Assembly (NCBI RefSeq): GCF_006974125.1
Contig: NZ_CP037858.1
Span: 2,604,001-2,668,000 of the forward strand
Origin: Stenotrophomonas maltophilia
GTDB taxonomy: Bacteria; Pseudomonadota; Gammaproteobacteria; Xanthomonadales; Xanthomonadaceae
Length of the DNA: 64,000 nucleotides
Direction: 5' to 3'
This document shows positions 1 to 9,452 of this stretch, in pieces. Numbering within the stretch: position 1 is the first letter of the stretch; the number at the start of each line of letters is the position of its first letter. Under the pieces are notes generated by a model, which saw only the letters and a program-made list of their open reading frames with translations, ran no database searches and had not been told where the DNA came from. Made by a program: the position numbers and the translations under genes.

Positions 1-410
1 CATTGAAACTGCAGGTGCGGTTGCGGCGCTTGCTGCTGCTCGGTGCAGCAGCCACTTCGATGACCACGTTGCCGCTGCTGTGGGTCGGCAGCCTGCCTGG
101 ACTGGCCGTGGCGGTGCTGCTGGCCGGGGTGTTCTTCGCGCCGACGATGATCGTGGCGATGTCGCTGGTCGAACAATGCGTGCCGGCAGCACGGCTCACC
201 GAAGGCATGACCTGGCTGCTGGCGGGTCTGAACATCGGTGTCGCGCTGGGTGCGGCGGTGTCGGGCCAGGTGGTCGATGCCGCTGGCGTGCGCCCGGGCT
301 TTCTGGTCGCGCTGCTCGCGGGCGCCTGCGTGCTGCTGATCGCCGTGCTCGCGCAGCACGCACTGCCTCGAACGCGTGTACCGGCCTGTGTTGCGGAGGC
401 CACGCGATGA
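1..410 (+). CDS. MFS transporter, C-terminal part (5' end outside window)
   Basis: The reading frame is open from the window edge and ends in TGA at 408-410. The visible ~136 residues are almost wholly hydrophobic, with about four membrane-spanning stretches and the small-residue pattern (GLNIGVALGAAVSGQVVD) typical of the C-terminal half of drug or sugar efflux MFS carriers. It is partial: the N-terminal helices lie upstream of base 1. Its stop overlaps the ATG of the next MFS gene (ATGA), so the two are probably translationally coupled and may be paralogues with related export roles. Substrate cannot be inferred. Confidence 0.8.
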   Translation, partial: LKLQVRLRRLLLLGAAATSMTTLPLLWVGSLPGLAVAVLLAGVFFAPTMIVAMSLVEQCVPAARLTEGMTWLLAGLNIGVALGAAVSGQVVDAAGVRPGFLVALLAGACVLLIAVLAQHALPRTRVPACVAEATR

Positions 411-1579
411 GCGCTGCTTCGTCTGCACAGCCCGCGACTGTGCTCCGTCGCCCATGGATGGCGGTGTCGGCGGTCGGCCTTGCGATCTTCGCAGTCGTCA
501 CTACCGAAATGCTGCCGGTCGGCCTGCTGACCCCGATCGCTGATGACCTTGGTGCGTCCATCGGCACCGCCGGGCTGATGATCTCGCTACCGGCCCTGCT
601 GGCGGCGCTGTTTGCGCCGCTGGTGGTGATCGTTGCCGGTGGCATCGATCGTCGCCGCATCCTGTGCGTACTGCTCGGCCTGCTGATGGTGGCCAACATC
701 GCCTCCGCGCTGGCGCCGGGCATCGCCTGGCTGCTGGCCGCGCGGGTGCTGGTAGGGTTCTGCATGGGAGGTATCTGGGCAATTGCTGGTGGATTGGCCG
801 CGCGCCTGGTGCCGGCGCCTCGCATCGGCCTGGCCACCTCGATCATCTTCGGCGGCGTGGCCGCAGCGTCGGTGCTGGGGGTGCCGCTGGGTGCACTGAT
901 TGGCGACGCGCTGGGCTGGCGATTCGCGTTCGCGGCGATGGCGCTGTTCAGCGCGGCGGTCCTGCTGCTGCATCTTGCAGTGCTTCCCGCGTTGCCGGTG
1001 GCGGCGTCGGTACGGCTGGCGCAGTTCGTGCAGCTGCTTGGCCACCATGGCCTGCAGCGCGGCCTGTGCCTGACCCTGTTGCTGGTAGCGGGTCACTTCA
1101 CTGCGTTCACCTATGTACGCCCGTTGCTGGCCCTGCAATCGGGCGTGGATGCTGCCTGGATCGGCGCGCTGCTGTTCGCCTATGGCATGGCGGGCATCGC
1201 GGGCAACTTCATCGCCGGGCCGCTGGCCGCACGCCATCCACGCGGGGTGCTGCTGGCGATCGCGTGCGGGTTGCTGCTGACGCCGTTGTTGTTCCTTTGG
1301 CTGGGCAGCACGCCAACCGGCGGCATTGCGGTGCTGCTGCTGTGGGGCCTGGCCTATGGCGGTGTATCGGTGGGCCTGATGAGCTGGATGATGAAAGCGG
1401 TGCCGCAGGCCGTGGAGATCGCCACCGCCTTGTATGTGGGGGTGTTCAACATCGGCATCGCGCTGGGGGCGTGGGCCGGTGGCCGGCTGCTGGATGGCTT
1501 CGGGCTGCACGCCAACCTGTGGGGGGCAGCTGCGCTCGCCACGAGCGCAGTGATGCTGGTTGCCAGCACCCGCAGGTAG
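407..1579 (+). CDS. MFS transporter (AraJ/sugar-efflux-like)
   Basis: 390-residue integral membrane protein with about 12 hydrophobic segments, the usual MFS length. The ATG at 407 overlaps the preceding MFS stop and follows GGAGG at a good distance. The N-terminus has the TTEMLPVGLLTPIADDLG stretch common in DHA1-type AraJ/YdhP efflux proteins, and a basic loop after helix 2 (GGIDRRRI) matches the MFS A-motif position. The second half repeats the pattern seen at the C-terminus of the upstream carrier. Its TAG stop (1577-1579) lies in a GTAG tetranucleotide at the edge of a palindromic intergenic region. Substrate unknown; family assignment is firm. Confidence 0.88.
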   Translation: MSAASSAQPATVLRRPWMAVSAVGLAIFAVVTTEMLPVGLLTPIADDLGASIGTAGLMISLPALLAALFAPLVVIVAGGIDRRRILCVLLGLLMVANIASALAPGIAWLLAARVLVGFCMGGIWAIAGGLAARLVPAPRIGLATSIIFGGVAAASVLGVPLGALIGDALGWRFAFAAMALFSAAVLLLHLAVLPALPVAASVRLAQFVQLLGHHGLQRGLCLTLLLVAGHFTAFTYVRPLLALQSGVDAAWIGALLFAYGMAGIAGNFIAGPLAARHPRGVLLAIACGLLLTPLLFLWLGSTPTGGIAVLLLWGLAYGGVSVGLMSWMMKAVPQAVEIATALYVGVFNIGIALGAWAGGRLLDGFGLHANLWGAAALATSAVMLVASTRR

Positions 1580-1603
1580 ATCCAGCCCATGGGTGGATGG
1601 CGT

Positions 1604-1634
1604 GGGTAGAGGCCAACCAAGGTCGGCCGCTACC
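1604..1634. repeat. GTAG-type palindrome (SMAG/REP-like hairpin)
   Basis: A short inverted repeat opening with GGGTAG and closing with CTACCC, with an inner stem GGCC/GGCC around AACCAAGGT. It fits the S. maltophilia GTAG palindromes. A second hairpin (arms ACGGGCG at 1645-1651 and CGCCCGT at 1660-1666) lies between it and the end of the M13 peptidase gene. Both sit between convergent genes and may act as a bidirectional transcript end, although neither has a long T run. Confidence 0.7.
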
Positions 1635-1676
1635 CGGAAATGAAACGGGCGCCTTGCAGCGCCCGTTCCGGTTACA

Positions 1677-3788
1677 TCACCACACCTTGACCCGCTTGTC
1701 CGGGGCCAGGTACAGCTTCTGGCCTTCCTTCACTTCGAACGCCGGGTACCAGGCGTCGATGTTGCGCACGGTCAGTGCGCGGAACTGGCCCGGTGCATGC
1801 ACATCGGTCAGCAGCGAGTTGCGCAGCGCCTGCTCGCGGCTCTTGCTGCGCCACGCCTGGGCGAAGCCGAGGAAGAAGCGCTGGTCCGGGGTGAAGCCTT
1901 CCAGGGTCTGGCCCGGCTTGCCCTGCAGCGACAGCTGGTAGGCATCGTAGGCAGTGCCCAGGCCGGCCACGTCGGCGATGTTCTCGCCCAGGGTCAGCTT
2001 GCCGTTCACATGCACGCCCGGGAACGGCTCGTAGCTGCTGAACTGCGCGGCCAGCGCATCACCGGCGGCGTTGAACTGCTTCAGGTCCTCGGCGGTCCAC
2101 CAGTTGTGCAGCTTGCCGGTTTCATCGAACAGCGCGCCGGCGTTGTCGAAGCCGTGGCTGATCTCATGGCCGATCACCGCGCCGATCGCACCGTAGTTCA
2201 CCGCGTCGTCGGCGGCGCCGTCGAAGAACGGCGGCTGCAGGATCGCGGCCGGGAACACCAGGCGGTTCTCCAGCGGCACGTTCATCGCATTGATGGTCTG
2301 CGGCAGCATCGCCCATTCGCCGTGGTCGACCGGCTTGCCCAGCTTGGCGATGTTGCGCTGGTACTCGAACAGCTCGGCGCGCTGTGCGTTGCCCAGCGCG
2401 TCATCGCGACGGATCTCCAGGCCGGTGTAGTCGCGCCACTTCTCCGGGTAGCCCATGCCCACGGTCAGGCCGGCGACCTTGGCCTTGGCATGTGCCTTGG
2501 TCTGCGGCGACATCCACGACAGTGCGTCGATGCGCTTGGCGAAGGCGGCGATGATGTTCTTCGCCATCTCGTCCGCGCGCTCCTTGGTCTTCGCGTCGAA
2601 GTGCTTCTCGACGTAGCGCTTGCCGATGGCCTCGCCGACTGCATGGTTGGCATCATCCACGGCGCGCTTCCAGCGGTCGCTCTGCTGCGGCGTGCCGCTC
2701 AGCGCGGTGCCATGGAAGGCGAAGCGGGCATCGGCGAACTTCTTCGGCAGGTAGGCGGCGGCACGGTCCAGTGCGTGGAAGGCCAGGTAGTCCTTCCAGA
2801 CGTCCAGCGGCTCGGTGGCGACCAGCTTGGACAGGCCGGCCACGGCCTTGGGCTGCCACACGATGAAGTCCTGCTGCTTGCCCAGCGCGGCTGCATCGAG
2901 GAAGGCGTTCCAGTCCATGCCCGGCGCCTTGGCATTGAAGTCGGCCTGGGTCCACGGATTGGCACCCTTGGTCACGTCGTTGGTTTCTTCCTGGGTGGCA
3001 TGCGTCTGCGCGATCCTGGTCTCCAGAGCGAGGATGCGCTGTGCCTTGCCGGCCGGGTCGGCAACGCCAGCCAGCTGCAGCATCTGCGCGATGTAGGCCT
3101 GGTATTGCTTGCGCAGCTCGGCCATGCGGCCGCCGCCCAGGTAGAAATCGCGGTCAGGCATGCCCAGGCCACCCTGCACCAGGTAGGGCGCGGTACGGTC
3201 CGGCTGCAGCATGTCCACCGACACCCACAGGCCGAACAGGCGGTCGGTGTAGAAGTTGGTGGCGTTGAGCAGGTCGACGTCGGCGCGCATGTCGCCGCCG
3301 AGGGTGCGGGCCAGGCCGGCCTTGTCGGCGATCGCATCGATCGCCTTCAGCTGCGGCTGCAGCGGGGCGATGCCGTGCTGCTCGATGCCGGCTTCGTCCA
3401 TGTAGGCGGCGTAGTAGTCGCCGATCAGCTTGTCGTCACCGCTGGCCTGCGCGTTGCCGGCCGCGCCTTCGAGGATGGCGCGGGTGTCGGCCAGGGTCTT
3501 CTCGGCAATGACGTTGAAGCTGCCGAAGCGCGAACGGTCGGCCGGAATCTCGGTGTTCTTGACCCAGGTGCCGTTGGCGAAGCCGAAGAAGTCATCGCCG
3601 GCCGCGATGCTGCGGTCCATGCCGCTGGCATCGAAGCCGAAGCTGCCCAGCATCGGCTTGGCCGCAGCGGGTGCAGCTTCGGCGGGCTTGGCGGTGCCAG
3701 CGGCCGGATCGGCCGGACGGTCGCAGGCAGCCAGGGACAGGCTGGCAACGATGGCCAGTGCCAGGGTGGGACGGCGCAGCTTGGACAT
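1677..3788 (-). CDS. M13 family zinc metallopeptidase (neprilysin/PepO-like), secreted lipoprotein
   Basis: 703 residues, the normal M13 length. The N-terminus has a signal peptide ending in a lipobox (SLSLAAC), so it is probably anchored in an outer or periplasmic membrane. The zinc site is complete: HEISH at about residues 541-545 inside VIGHEISHGFDNAGALFDE, and the third ligand in ENIADVAG at about residue 602. The ends have the M13-typical PADRSRFGSF region near the start and a C-terminal VW (CxxW in eukaryotic relatives). It would cleave peptides in the cell envelope. It is monocistronic and convergent with the MFS gene. Confident at family level; substrate unknown. Confidence 0.95.
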   Translation of the reverse strand: MSKLRRPTLALAIVASLSLAACDRPADPAAGTAKPAEAAPAAAKPMLGSFGFDASGMDRSIAAGDDFFGFANGTWVKNTEIPADRSRFGSFNVIAEKTLADTRAILEGAAGNAQASGDDKLIGDYYAAYMDEAGIEQHGIAPLQPQLKAIDAIADKAGLARTLGGDMRADVDLLNATNFYTDRLFGLWVSVDMLQPDRTAPYLVQGGLGMPDRDFYLGGGRMAELRKQYQAYIAQMLQLAGVADPAGKAQRILALETRIAQTHATQEETNDVTKGANPWTQADFNAKAPGMDWNAFLDAAALGKQQDFIVWQPKAVAGLSKLVATEPLDVWKDYLAFHALDRAAAYLPKKFADARFAFHGTALSGTPQQSDRWKRAVDDANHAVGEAIGKRYVEKHFDAKTKERADEMAKNIIAAFAKRIDALSWMSPQTKAHAKAKVAGLTVGMGYPEKWRDYTGLEIRRDDALGNAQRAELFEYQRNIAKLGKPVDHGEWAMLPQTINAMNVPLENRLVFPAAILQPPFFDGAADDAVNYGAIGAVIGHEISHGFDNAGALFDETGKLHNWWTAEDLKQFNAAGDALAAQFSSYEPFPGVHVNGKLTLGENIADVAGLGTAYDAYQLSLQGKPGQTLEGFTPDQRFFLGFAQAWRSKSREQALRNSLLTDVHAPGQFRALTVRNIDAWYPAFEVKEGQKLYLAPDKRVKVW

Positions 3789-4075
3789 GGACTTCTCTTG
3801 CAGCGGAAAACCCCAAGTCTAATCCGCCACGGTCCGGCTGGCCGTCCCTGTGGCCGGCCGGTCCTGTGCAGGATCTGGCTGAACGCGCCGAAGCGATCTT
3901 CACGCCGTCATCGGGGTGGTGCATGCTGGGCCCTCGAGCCCTGCGCGGACACGGGGAGGTGGCCATGCAGGACGGGGTCAGGCGTCAAGAATGGCGTTCG
4001 CCGGCCGTTGAGGTCGGGGATGTGGAGGATTCGTTCGCGCATGAAGCCAGCCGACTGCACAAGGAAGATCGACCG

Positions 4076-7027
4076 ATGCCCGCGTTGAAGCGGGCGTTGG
4101 CCCGTCCGTTGCGCGCCATCACCTGGGGTGGCGTGCTGCTGGGCCTGTTGCTGGTGGCCGGATTGGCCACCATGCTGGCCAACGATCATCACCGCCGCCT
4201 GGAGGCCGCGCAGCGGCAGAGCCGCGCGCTGGCGGTGGGCAGCGAGCGCCTGCTGGCGCTGGAGCTGCGCAACCTGGAGCGGGCGATGTCCGGCATCGCT
4301 GCCGATGCCGCTGAACTGTTCCGCAGCGTGCCGGCGCAGGCGCCGGCACTGCTGGATGCCGCTGTCGGTGGTGTGCTGCGCCGCCACGCTGAACTGCACA
4401 GCATCGTGGTGCTGGACAGCCATGGCCGCGCCCTGACGGCCGGCAAAGGTGACCTGAACCTGCCGCTGTGGACCGACCCGCAGCGCCGCGGCCTGGGCAG
4501 TTCGCTGTATATCGGCCCGCCGCTGCGCGCCAGCGATGGTGGCTGGGTGGTGCCGCTGGCGTTGCCGATGGCCGGTGACCGCTGGTTGCTGGCGCGGCTG
4601 CGCTGCGGCGAACTGCAGCGCATCGTCGGCGGGCTCGATGTTGGCCCGAACGGGCTGGTTTCGATCAGCGATGCGGAAGGCTACATGCTGGCCCGCGTGC
4701 CAGACCCGCACGGCACGGTCGGTCGCCGCTACGATCTTCCGCACCGCGACCTGCTCGGCAAGCAGGCCGTGGTCGAGCTCGGCAGCCTGCCCGGCGTGGT
4801 CGATGGTGTGCCGCGCATCACCACCATCAGCACGCTGGAACGCAGCCCGCTGGCGGTGCAGGTCGGCCTGGCCGACGAAGACGTGCTCGCGCCCTGGTGG
4901 CCGTACCTGCAGGCGTCGGTGGCGATCGTACTGGCCTATATCGCGGTGTTGCTGGTACTGCTGTACGCCGTGCGGCGCAGCACCCGCAGCCAGCAGGCGA
5001 TGGCCGAGGAACTGAAGACGGGCCACGCCGAGCTGCGTCTTGCGCACCAGGTCGGTCGTGTCTGCACCTGGTACGTGGACGAGGACGCCGCACTGCTGCG
5101 CTGGTCGCCGCTGGCGCGCGAGATCTTTGGAGTGCAGACCGATGCCCTGCCGGTCGCCGATTTCTTTGCACGGGTGCATCGCGATGATGCCGCGCGCCTG
5201 CAGCAGGCCTTTGACCAGGCCTTCGCCGGCGGTGCGGTGCTCGACCAGGTGTTCCGCCTGGTGCTGCCCGGGGGTGAAGTGCGCTGGGTGGGGGCGCGCG
5301 GACAGCGGGTGGAAGTGGCCGACAGCGAACGGCGCATGATCGGCGCGCTGACCGACCTGAGCGAACGCTACCAGGCGCGCGAGCAGATGAGCGAAGTGGA
5401 GCGCCGCTTCCGCCTGTTGTTCGACCGCAACCCGGCGCCCTTCTGGGTGTTCGATCCGGACACGCTGCGCTTCATCGAGGTCAACGACGCTGCGGTGCGC
5501 CAGTACGGTTACAGCCGCGAGGAATTCCTGGCGATGAGCATCCTCGACATCCGTCCGCGCGAAGGCTGGGACGAAGTGAAGGGGGCGATCGCCAAGGCCC
5601 GTGTCGGCGAACTGCAGGACGCCACCGTGCGCCTGCACCGGCGCAAGGACGGCAGTGTGTTCGAAGTGCGCGCGCACCTGTCCAAGCTCGATTTCGATGG
5701 TCAGCCCGCCTGCCTGGTGCTGGCCGAGGATGTGAGTGAACGGCTGGCCTACGAACGCGACCTGGCCTACCAGGCGCGGCACAACCCGGCCACCGGCCTG
5801 CTCAACGTGCGTGCGCTGACCGACCAGCTGGATGAGCAGGACGAGGGCTATACCATCGCCTTCGTGCAGTTGCGCGGCCTGCAGCTGGTGGCCGATACGC
5901 TGGGACGCGAGATCGGTGATGCGGTGCTGCAGTCGATGGCGACCCGCCTGGGCGGGTTGGGCGCGCGTTGCGGCACGCTGGCCTTCCAGCCGGCGGAGGA
6001 CTTCGTGTTCGCCATCGGTGCCGGGCACGATACCCAGCGCGTGCTGGACGACCTGCTGCAGATCGTGTCGGCGCCGATGCGCGGCAAGGATTCACTGCAC
6101 CAGTTCGAGCCGCGCATTGGCGTGGCGGTGCACGTGGCCGGGGATGGCCATAGCGCCGAGCAGGTGATCGGCATGGCTGCACAGGCCGCGCATGCCGCGC
6201 GTGCCGAGGGCAACGTGGTGGTCTGGTTCGACGCGGCAGTGACCACGCGCCTGGCCGACCGCCTGCGCCTGGCAGGGCGCATCCATGCCGCCATCGACAA
6301 CGAATTCCAGCTGTATTTCCAGCCGATCCGGCACGCCAGCGATGGCAGCCCGGCGGCACTGGAGGCGCTGCTGCGCTGGCCACAGGCCGATGGCAGCTTC
6401 ATTCCGCCCAACGAGTTCATCCAGCTGTGCGAGGAGACCGGGCTGATCCTGGCGCTGGGCCGCTGGGTGATCCGTGCGGCGGCCAAGGCGCAGCGGCGGC
6501 TGGTCGAGGCCGGCTGGGGCGAGCTGCCGATCGCAGTCAATGTGTCCGCCGTGCAGTTCTTCAACAGCGACCTGGTGGCCGAGTTCACCCGCGCCCAGCA
6601 GGAGTTCGGCCTGGCCCGCGGCGCGCTGCACGTGGAGTTGACCGAGAGCAGCCTGATGCGCAAGCCGGCGCAGGCGATGCAGACCATGCAGCGCCTGCAC
6701 GAGCAGGGCATCAGCGTGTCGCTGGATGATTTCGGCACCGGCTATTCCAGCATGTCCTACCTGCAGCACCTGCCGCTGGACATCCTGAAGATCGATCGCA
6801 GTTTCGTTGCCGATGTGGAAACCAATCCACGCAATGCCTCGATCTGCCGCGCGCTGCTGTCGCTGGGCCACAGCATGGGCCTGACGATCATCGCCGAGGG
6901 CGTGGAGACGCCGGGGCAGCTGGACTGGCTGGCCGCACACGGCTGCGACCAGGTGCAGGGCTACCTGCTGGGGCGGCCGGCGCCGCTGGAACGGATCATC
7001 GATGCGCTGGATGAGGTGGCCGCCTAA
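4076..7027 (+). CDS. Membrane sensor with two PAS domains, degenerate GGDEF and intact EAL domain
   Basis: 983 residues. The ATG at 4076 is preceded by AAGGAAG with 8-nt spacing; upstream in-frame starts have no such site. Order: transmembrane helix (~14-36), periplasmic sensor region, second helix (~285-305), PAS fold, a second PAS (RRFRLLFDRNPAPFWVFD), a GGDEF-type domain in which the signature reads AEDFVF so cyclase activity is unlikely, then EAL. The EAL domain keeps its catalytic set: EALLR, VNVS, ELTES, DDFGTGYSS, LKID, AEGVE and QGYLLGRP. It should therefore hydrolyse c-di-GMP, controlled by a periplasmic signal and PAS ligands. It stands alone in its transcription unit and is followed by a convergent repeat. 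Confidence 0.95.
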   Translation: MPALKRALARPLRAITWGGVLLGLLLVAGLATMLANDHHRRLEAAQRQSRALAVGSERLLALELRNLERAMSGIAADAAELFRSVPAQAPALLDAAVGGVLRRHAELHSIVVLDSHGRALTAGKGDLNLPLWTDPQRRGLGSSLYIGPPLRASDGGWVVPLALPMAGDRWLLARLRCGELQRIVGGLDVGPNGLVSISDAEGYMLARVPDPHGTVGRRYDLPHRDLLGKQAVVELGSLPGVVDGVPRITTISTLERSPLAVQVGLADEDVLAPWWPYLQASVAIVLAYIAVLLVLLYAVRRSTRSQQAMAEELKTGHAELRLAHQVGRVCTWYVDEDAALLRWSPLAREIFGVQTDALPVADFFARVHRDDAARLQQAFDQAFAGGAVLDQVFRLVLPGGEVRWVGARGQRVEVADSERRMIGALTDLSERYQAREQMSEVERRFRLLFDRNPAPFWVFDPDTLRFIEVNDAAVRQYGYSREEFLAMSILDIRPREGWDEVKGAIAKARVGELQDATVRLHRRKDGSVFEVRAHLSKLDFDGQPACLVLAEDVSERLAYERDLAYQARHNPATGLLNVRALTDQLDEQDEGYTIAFVQLRGLQLVADTLGREIGDAVLQSMATRLGGLGARCGTLAFQPAEDFVFAIGAGHDTQRVLDDLLQIVSAPMRGKDSLHQFEPRIGVAVHVAGDGHSAEQVIGMAAQAAHAARAEGNVVVWFDAAVTTRLADRLRLAGRIHAAIDNEFQLYFQPIRHASDGSPAALEALLRWPQADGSFIPPNEFIQLCEETGLILALGRWVIRAAAKAQRRLVEAGWGELPIAVNVSAVQFFNSDLVAEFTRAQQEFGLARGALHVELTESSLMRKPAQAMQTMQRLHEQGISVSLDDFGTGYSSMSYLQHLPLDILKIDRSFVADVETNPRNASICRALLSLGHSMGLTIIAEGVETPGQLDWLAAHGCDQVQGYLLGRPAPLERIIDALDEVAA

Positions 7028-7029
7028 GT

Positions 7030-7104
7030 GGTAGTGCCGGCCGCTGGCCGGCATTCGCCCAGGACCGGGATGTGTCTGATTGCCGGCCAGCGGCCGGCAC
7101 TACC
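7030..7104. repeat. SMAG palindrome dimer
   Basis: Two copies of a GTAGTGCCGGCCGCTGGCCGGC hairpin face each other, so the whole unit starts GGTAG and ends CTACC. The same sequence returns nearly unchanged at 36410-36487, 38093-38167 and 39744-39808. It matches the GTAG repetitive extragenic palindromes described for Stenotrophomonas maltophilia. It lies between the convergent EAL and LysR genes. Confidence 0.9.
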
Positions 7105-7122
7105 GGCAAACGCCAGGCTCGG

Positions 7123-8004
7123 CTACACCCCGGCCTCCACCAGGTGGTCGATGAAACTGCGCACCTTCGGTGCCAGGTGGCTGCGGCTGGCATAGACCGC
7201 GAAGATGCCGATCGGCGCGGCCTCCCATTCGGGCAGGATGCGCACCAGGCGACCATCGGCCAACGCATCCTGCAACAGGAAGTCCGGCTGCAGGATCACC
7301 CCCATGCCTGCAATCGCCGCTTCGCGCAGCACGTCGCCGTTGTTGGCATGCAGCAGGCTGCTCACCGCCACCTTCACTTCTCCAGCGGGCCCCTGCAGCG
7401 GCCAGTGATCACCGGCGGCCCAGTAGCTGTAGCTCAGGCACGCGTGTGCCTGCAGCTCCTGCGGTGTCTGCGGCGTGCCACGCGCGGCCAGGTAGGACGG
7501 TGCGGCGCACAGGCTCACCCGCGATTCGCCCAGGCGGCGCGCGATCAGCGTGGGGCCGGGCTCGCGGGTGATGCGGATGGCCACGTCGTAGCCTTCCTCG
7601 ACCATGTCCACCAGGCGGTCGGACAGCGCCAGGTCCAGTTCCACCTGCGGGAAGCGTTCGCGGTAGCTGGCCAGCAACGGGCCGAGGCGGGCAATGCCCC
7701 AGCTGACCGGCGCGTTGATGCGCAGCGTGCCCGAGGGCTCCAGCGCCTGCGCACCGATGCTGGCCTCCAGCGCGTCGAACTCGGCCAGCAGGCGCACGCA
7801 CTGGGCGTAATAGGCGGCGCCGGCACTGGTCGGGCTGACCCGGCGCGTGGTGCGGTGGAGCAGGCGGGTGGACAGGCGCTTCTCCAGCGCCGCGACCTGG
7901 CGGGTGACGCCGGCGGTGGACATGTCCAGGGCCTGGGCGGCGGCACTGAAGCCGTTGCGCTCGACCACCGCCACGAAGACCCGCATCGCATCGAGGGTAT
8001 CCAT
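7123..8004 (-). CDS. LysR-family transcriptional regulator
   Basis: 293 residues. The winged helix-turn-helix is at the N-terminus (DAMRVFVAVVERNGFSAAAQALDMS, then LEKRLSTRLLHRTTRRVSPT), followed by an effector-binding domain of usual length. The ATG at 8004 is chosen over an upstream codon at 8034 because LysR proteins begin almost directly with the helix. It diverges from the doxX-dioxygenase pair across a 96-bp gap containing a 9-bp perfect inverted repeat, so it probably regulates that pair and itself. The inducer is unknown. Confidence 0.95.
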   Translation of the reverse strand: MDTLDAMRVFVAVVERNGFSAAAQALDMSTAGVTRQVAALEKRLSTRLLHRTTRRVSPTSAGAAYYAQCVRLLAEFDALEASIGAQALEPSGTLRINAPVSWGIARLGPLLASYRERFPQVELDLALSDRLVDMVEEGYDVAIRITREPGPTLIARRLGESRVSLCAAPSYLAARGTPQTPQELQAHACLSYSYWAAGDHWPLQGPAGEVKVAVSSLLHANNGDVLREAAIAGMGVILQPDFLLQDALADGRLVRILPEWEAAPIGIFAVYASRSHLAPKVRSFIDHLVEAGV

Positions 8005-8020
8005 TGTTGCGTCTTTCGAA

Positions 8021-8048
8021 ATAAATACGGTCAAACCATCGTATTTAT
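8021..8048. promoter_or_regulatory. Probable LysR operator between divergent genes
   Basis: Perfect 9-bp inverted repeat, ATAAATACG at 8021-8029 and CGTATTTAT at 8040-8048, separated by 10 bp. It is strikingly AT-rich for this genome and sits between the LysR start and doxX. The ATAC-N-GTAT form agrees with the T-N11-A symmetry of LysR binding sites. The role is inferred from position and symmetry. Confidence 0.6.
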
Positions 8049-8100
8049 CAGTCCGTGAAGGCGCAATAACCTGTGCCTACTCCCTTCAAGGTGCTTTCCG

Positions 8101-8511
8101 ATGCACACCACGACCGCTCCTGTTTCGCCGCTGGCACCGTATGGCGCCACCCTGCTGCGCCTGGCCCTGGGCGTGCTGTTCCTGGTCCATGCGCTGACCA
8201 AGCTGCTGGTGTTCACCCCGGCCGGTACGGCGGCGTTCTTCGAATCTCTGGGGCTGCCCGGCGTGCTCGGCTACCTCACCATCGCCGTCGAGCTGACGAT
8301 CACCGCCGCGCTGCTGCTGGGCATCTACGCGCGCTGGGTGGGCCTGGTTGGCGTGCCGCTGCTGCTGGGCACCATCGCCACCGTGCACGGCGCCAACGGC
8401 TTCGGCTTCGCCAACGCCGGCGGCGGCTGGGAATATCCGGCCTTCTGGGCGCTGGCGCTGGTGGTGCTGTTCCTGGTCGGCGACGGCAAGTGGACCCTGC
8501 GTTCGCGCTGA
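8101..8511 (+). CDS. DoxX family membrane protein
   Basis: 136 residues with four hydrophobic helices; the first segment (LLRLALGVLFLVHALTKLLVF) and the GLPGVLGYLTIAVEL region are typical of DoxX/YphA proteins. Function in most members is unclear; some are linked to oxidative or thiol stress. It is the first gene downstream of the divergent LysR regulator and is followed 31 bp later by an extradiol-dioxygenase-family gene, an arrangement that suggests one transcript. Confidence 0.9.
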   Translation: MHTTTAPVSPLAPYGATLLRLALGVLFLVHALTKLLVFTPAGTAAFFESLGLPGVLGYLTIAVELTITAALLLGIYARWVGLVGVPLLLGTIATVHGANGFGFANAGGGWEYPAFWALALVVLFLVGDGKWTLRSR

Positions 8512-8542
8512 TCGTCGCCTGATCCTGCAACTGGAGAATTCC

Positions 8543-9334
8543 ATGTCCCGCCTGCCATCGCTGTACATCTCGCATGGTTCGCCGATGACCGCCCTGCATC
8601 CGGGCCAGGTTGGCGTGCGTCTGGCCGAGCTGGCGCGCGATCTGCCGACGCCACGCGCCATCGTGATGGCCTCGGCGCACTGGCTGGGCCGGCAGCCGCT
8701 GGTCGGTGCGCATCCGCAGCCGCCGACCATCCACGATTTCGGCGGCTTCCCGCGCGCGCTGTTCGAACTGCAGTACCCGGCGCCAGGTGATCCGGCGCTG
8801 GCCGAAGAGGTGGCCGGCCGCATCGCCGCCGCCGGCCTGCCGGTGGCGCTCGACCCGCAGCGTGGCCTCGACCACGGTGCCTGGGTGCCGCTGCGGCTGT
8901 TGCGCCCGCAGGCCGACATCCCGGTGGTGCCGCTGTCGATCCAGCCGCTGCTCGGACCCGAGCATCAGTTCGCGCTGGGCCGTGCGCTGGCGCCGCTGCG
9001 CGAACAGGGCGTGCTGCTGGTCGGCTCGGGCAGCATCACCCACAACCTGCACGACTGGGGTGACTACCAGGACGGCAAGGAAGCGCCTTACGTGCGGCCC
9101 TTCATCGAGTGGGTGGAGCAGCGGCTGGCTGCCGACGACCGCCAGGCCCTGCTCGACTATCGCCGGCAGGCACCGTTCGCCGAGCGCGCGCACCCGACCG
9201 ACGAGCACCTGCTGCCGCTGTTCTTCGCGATGGGCGCGGCGGGCGAGGGCGGCTTCGGTGCACGCCGCATCGATGCCGGCATCGACGCCGGTTTCCTGGC
9301 CATGGACCTGTACCGCTTCGATGGGGCGGCATGA
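8543..9334 (+). CDS. DODA/LigB-type extradiol dioxygenase family protein (YgiD-like)
   Basis: 263 residues. The start ISHGSPMTAL and ASAHWLGRQP supply the histidines of the LigB/DODA-type non-haem iron site, with further conserved HDFGGFP and GSGSITHNLHDW motifs near the middle and end. These proteins open aromatic diols such as DOPA or related catechols. The ATG at 8543 follows GGAG at 8 nt. It is probably cotranscribed with doxX under the divergent LysR regulator, which would respond to an aromatic compound. Substrate is an inference from family only. Confidence 0.92.
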   Translation: MSRLPSLYISHGSPMTALHPGQVGVRLAELARDLPTPRAIVMASAHWLGRQPLVGAHPQPPTIHDFGGFPRALFELQYPAPGDPALAEEVAGRIAAAGLPVALDPQRGLDHGAWVPLRLLRPQADIPVVPLSIQPLLGPEHQFALGRALAPLREQGVLLVGSGSITHNLHDWGDYQDGKEAPYVRPFIEWVEQRLAADDRQALLDYRRQAPFAERAHPTDEHLLPLFFAMGAAGEGGFGARRIDAGIDAGFLAMDLYRFDGAA

Positions 9335-9452
9335 GCCGGGGCTGACGCCGGGCCATCCCCGTCGTCGCGCCTGCAGCCGCATGTGGTAGTTTTTTCCGGG
9401 TTTCCGGCGCTGGCCTTCCGAGCCTCCCCACGCGCCGCTTCCTGGAAGAAGC

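Noticed and set aside
3908..6028. Long open frame antisense to the EAL gene (706 codons)
   Set aside because: High GC favours long antisense frames. Composition is His/Gln/Arg-rich, there is no ribosome site, and the plus-strand gene is unmistakable.
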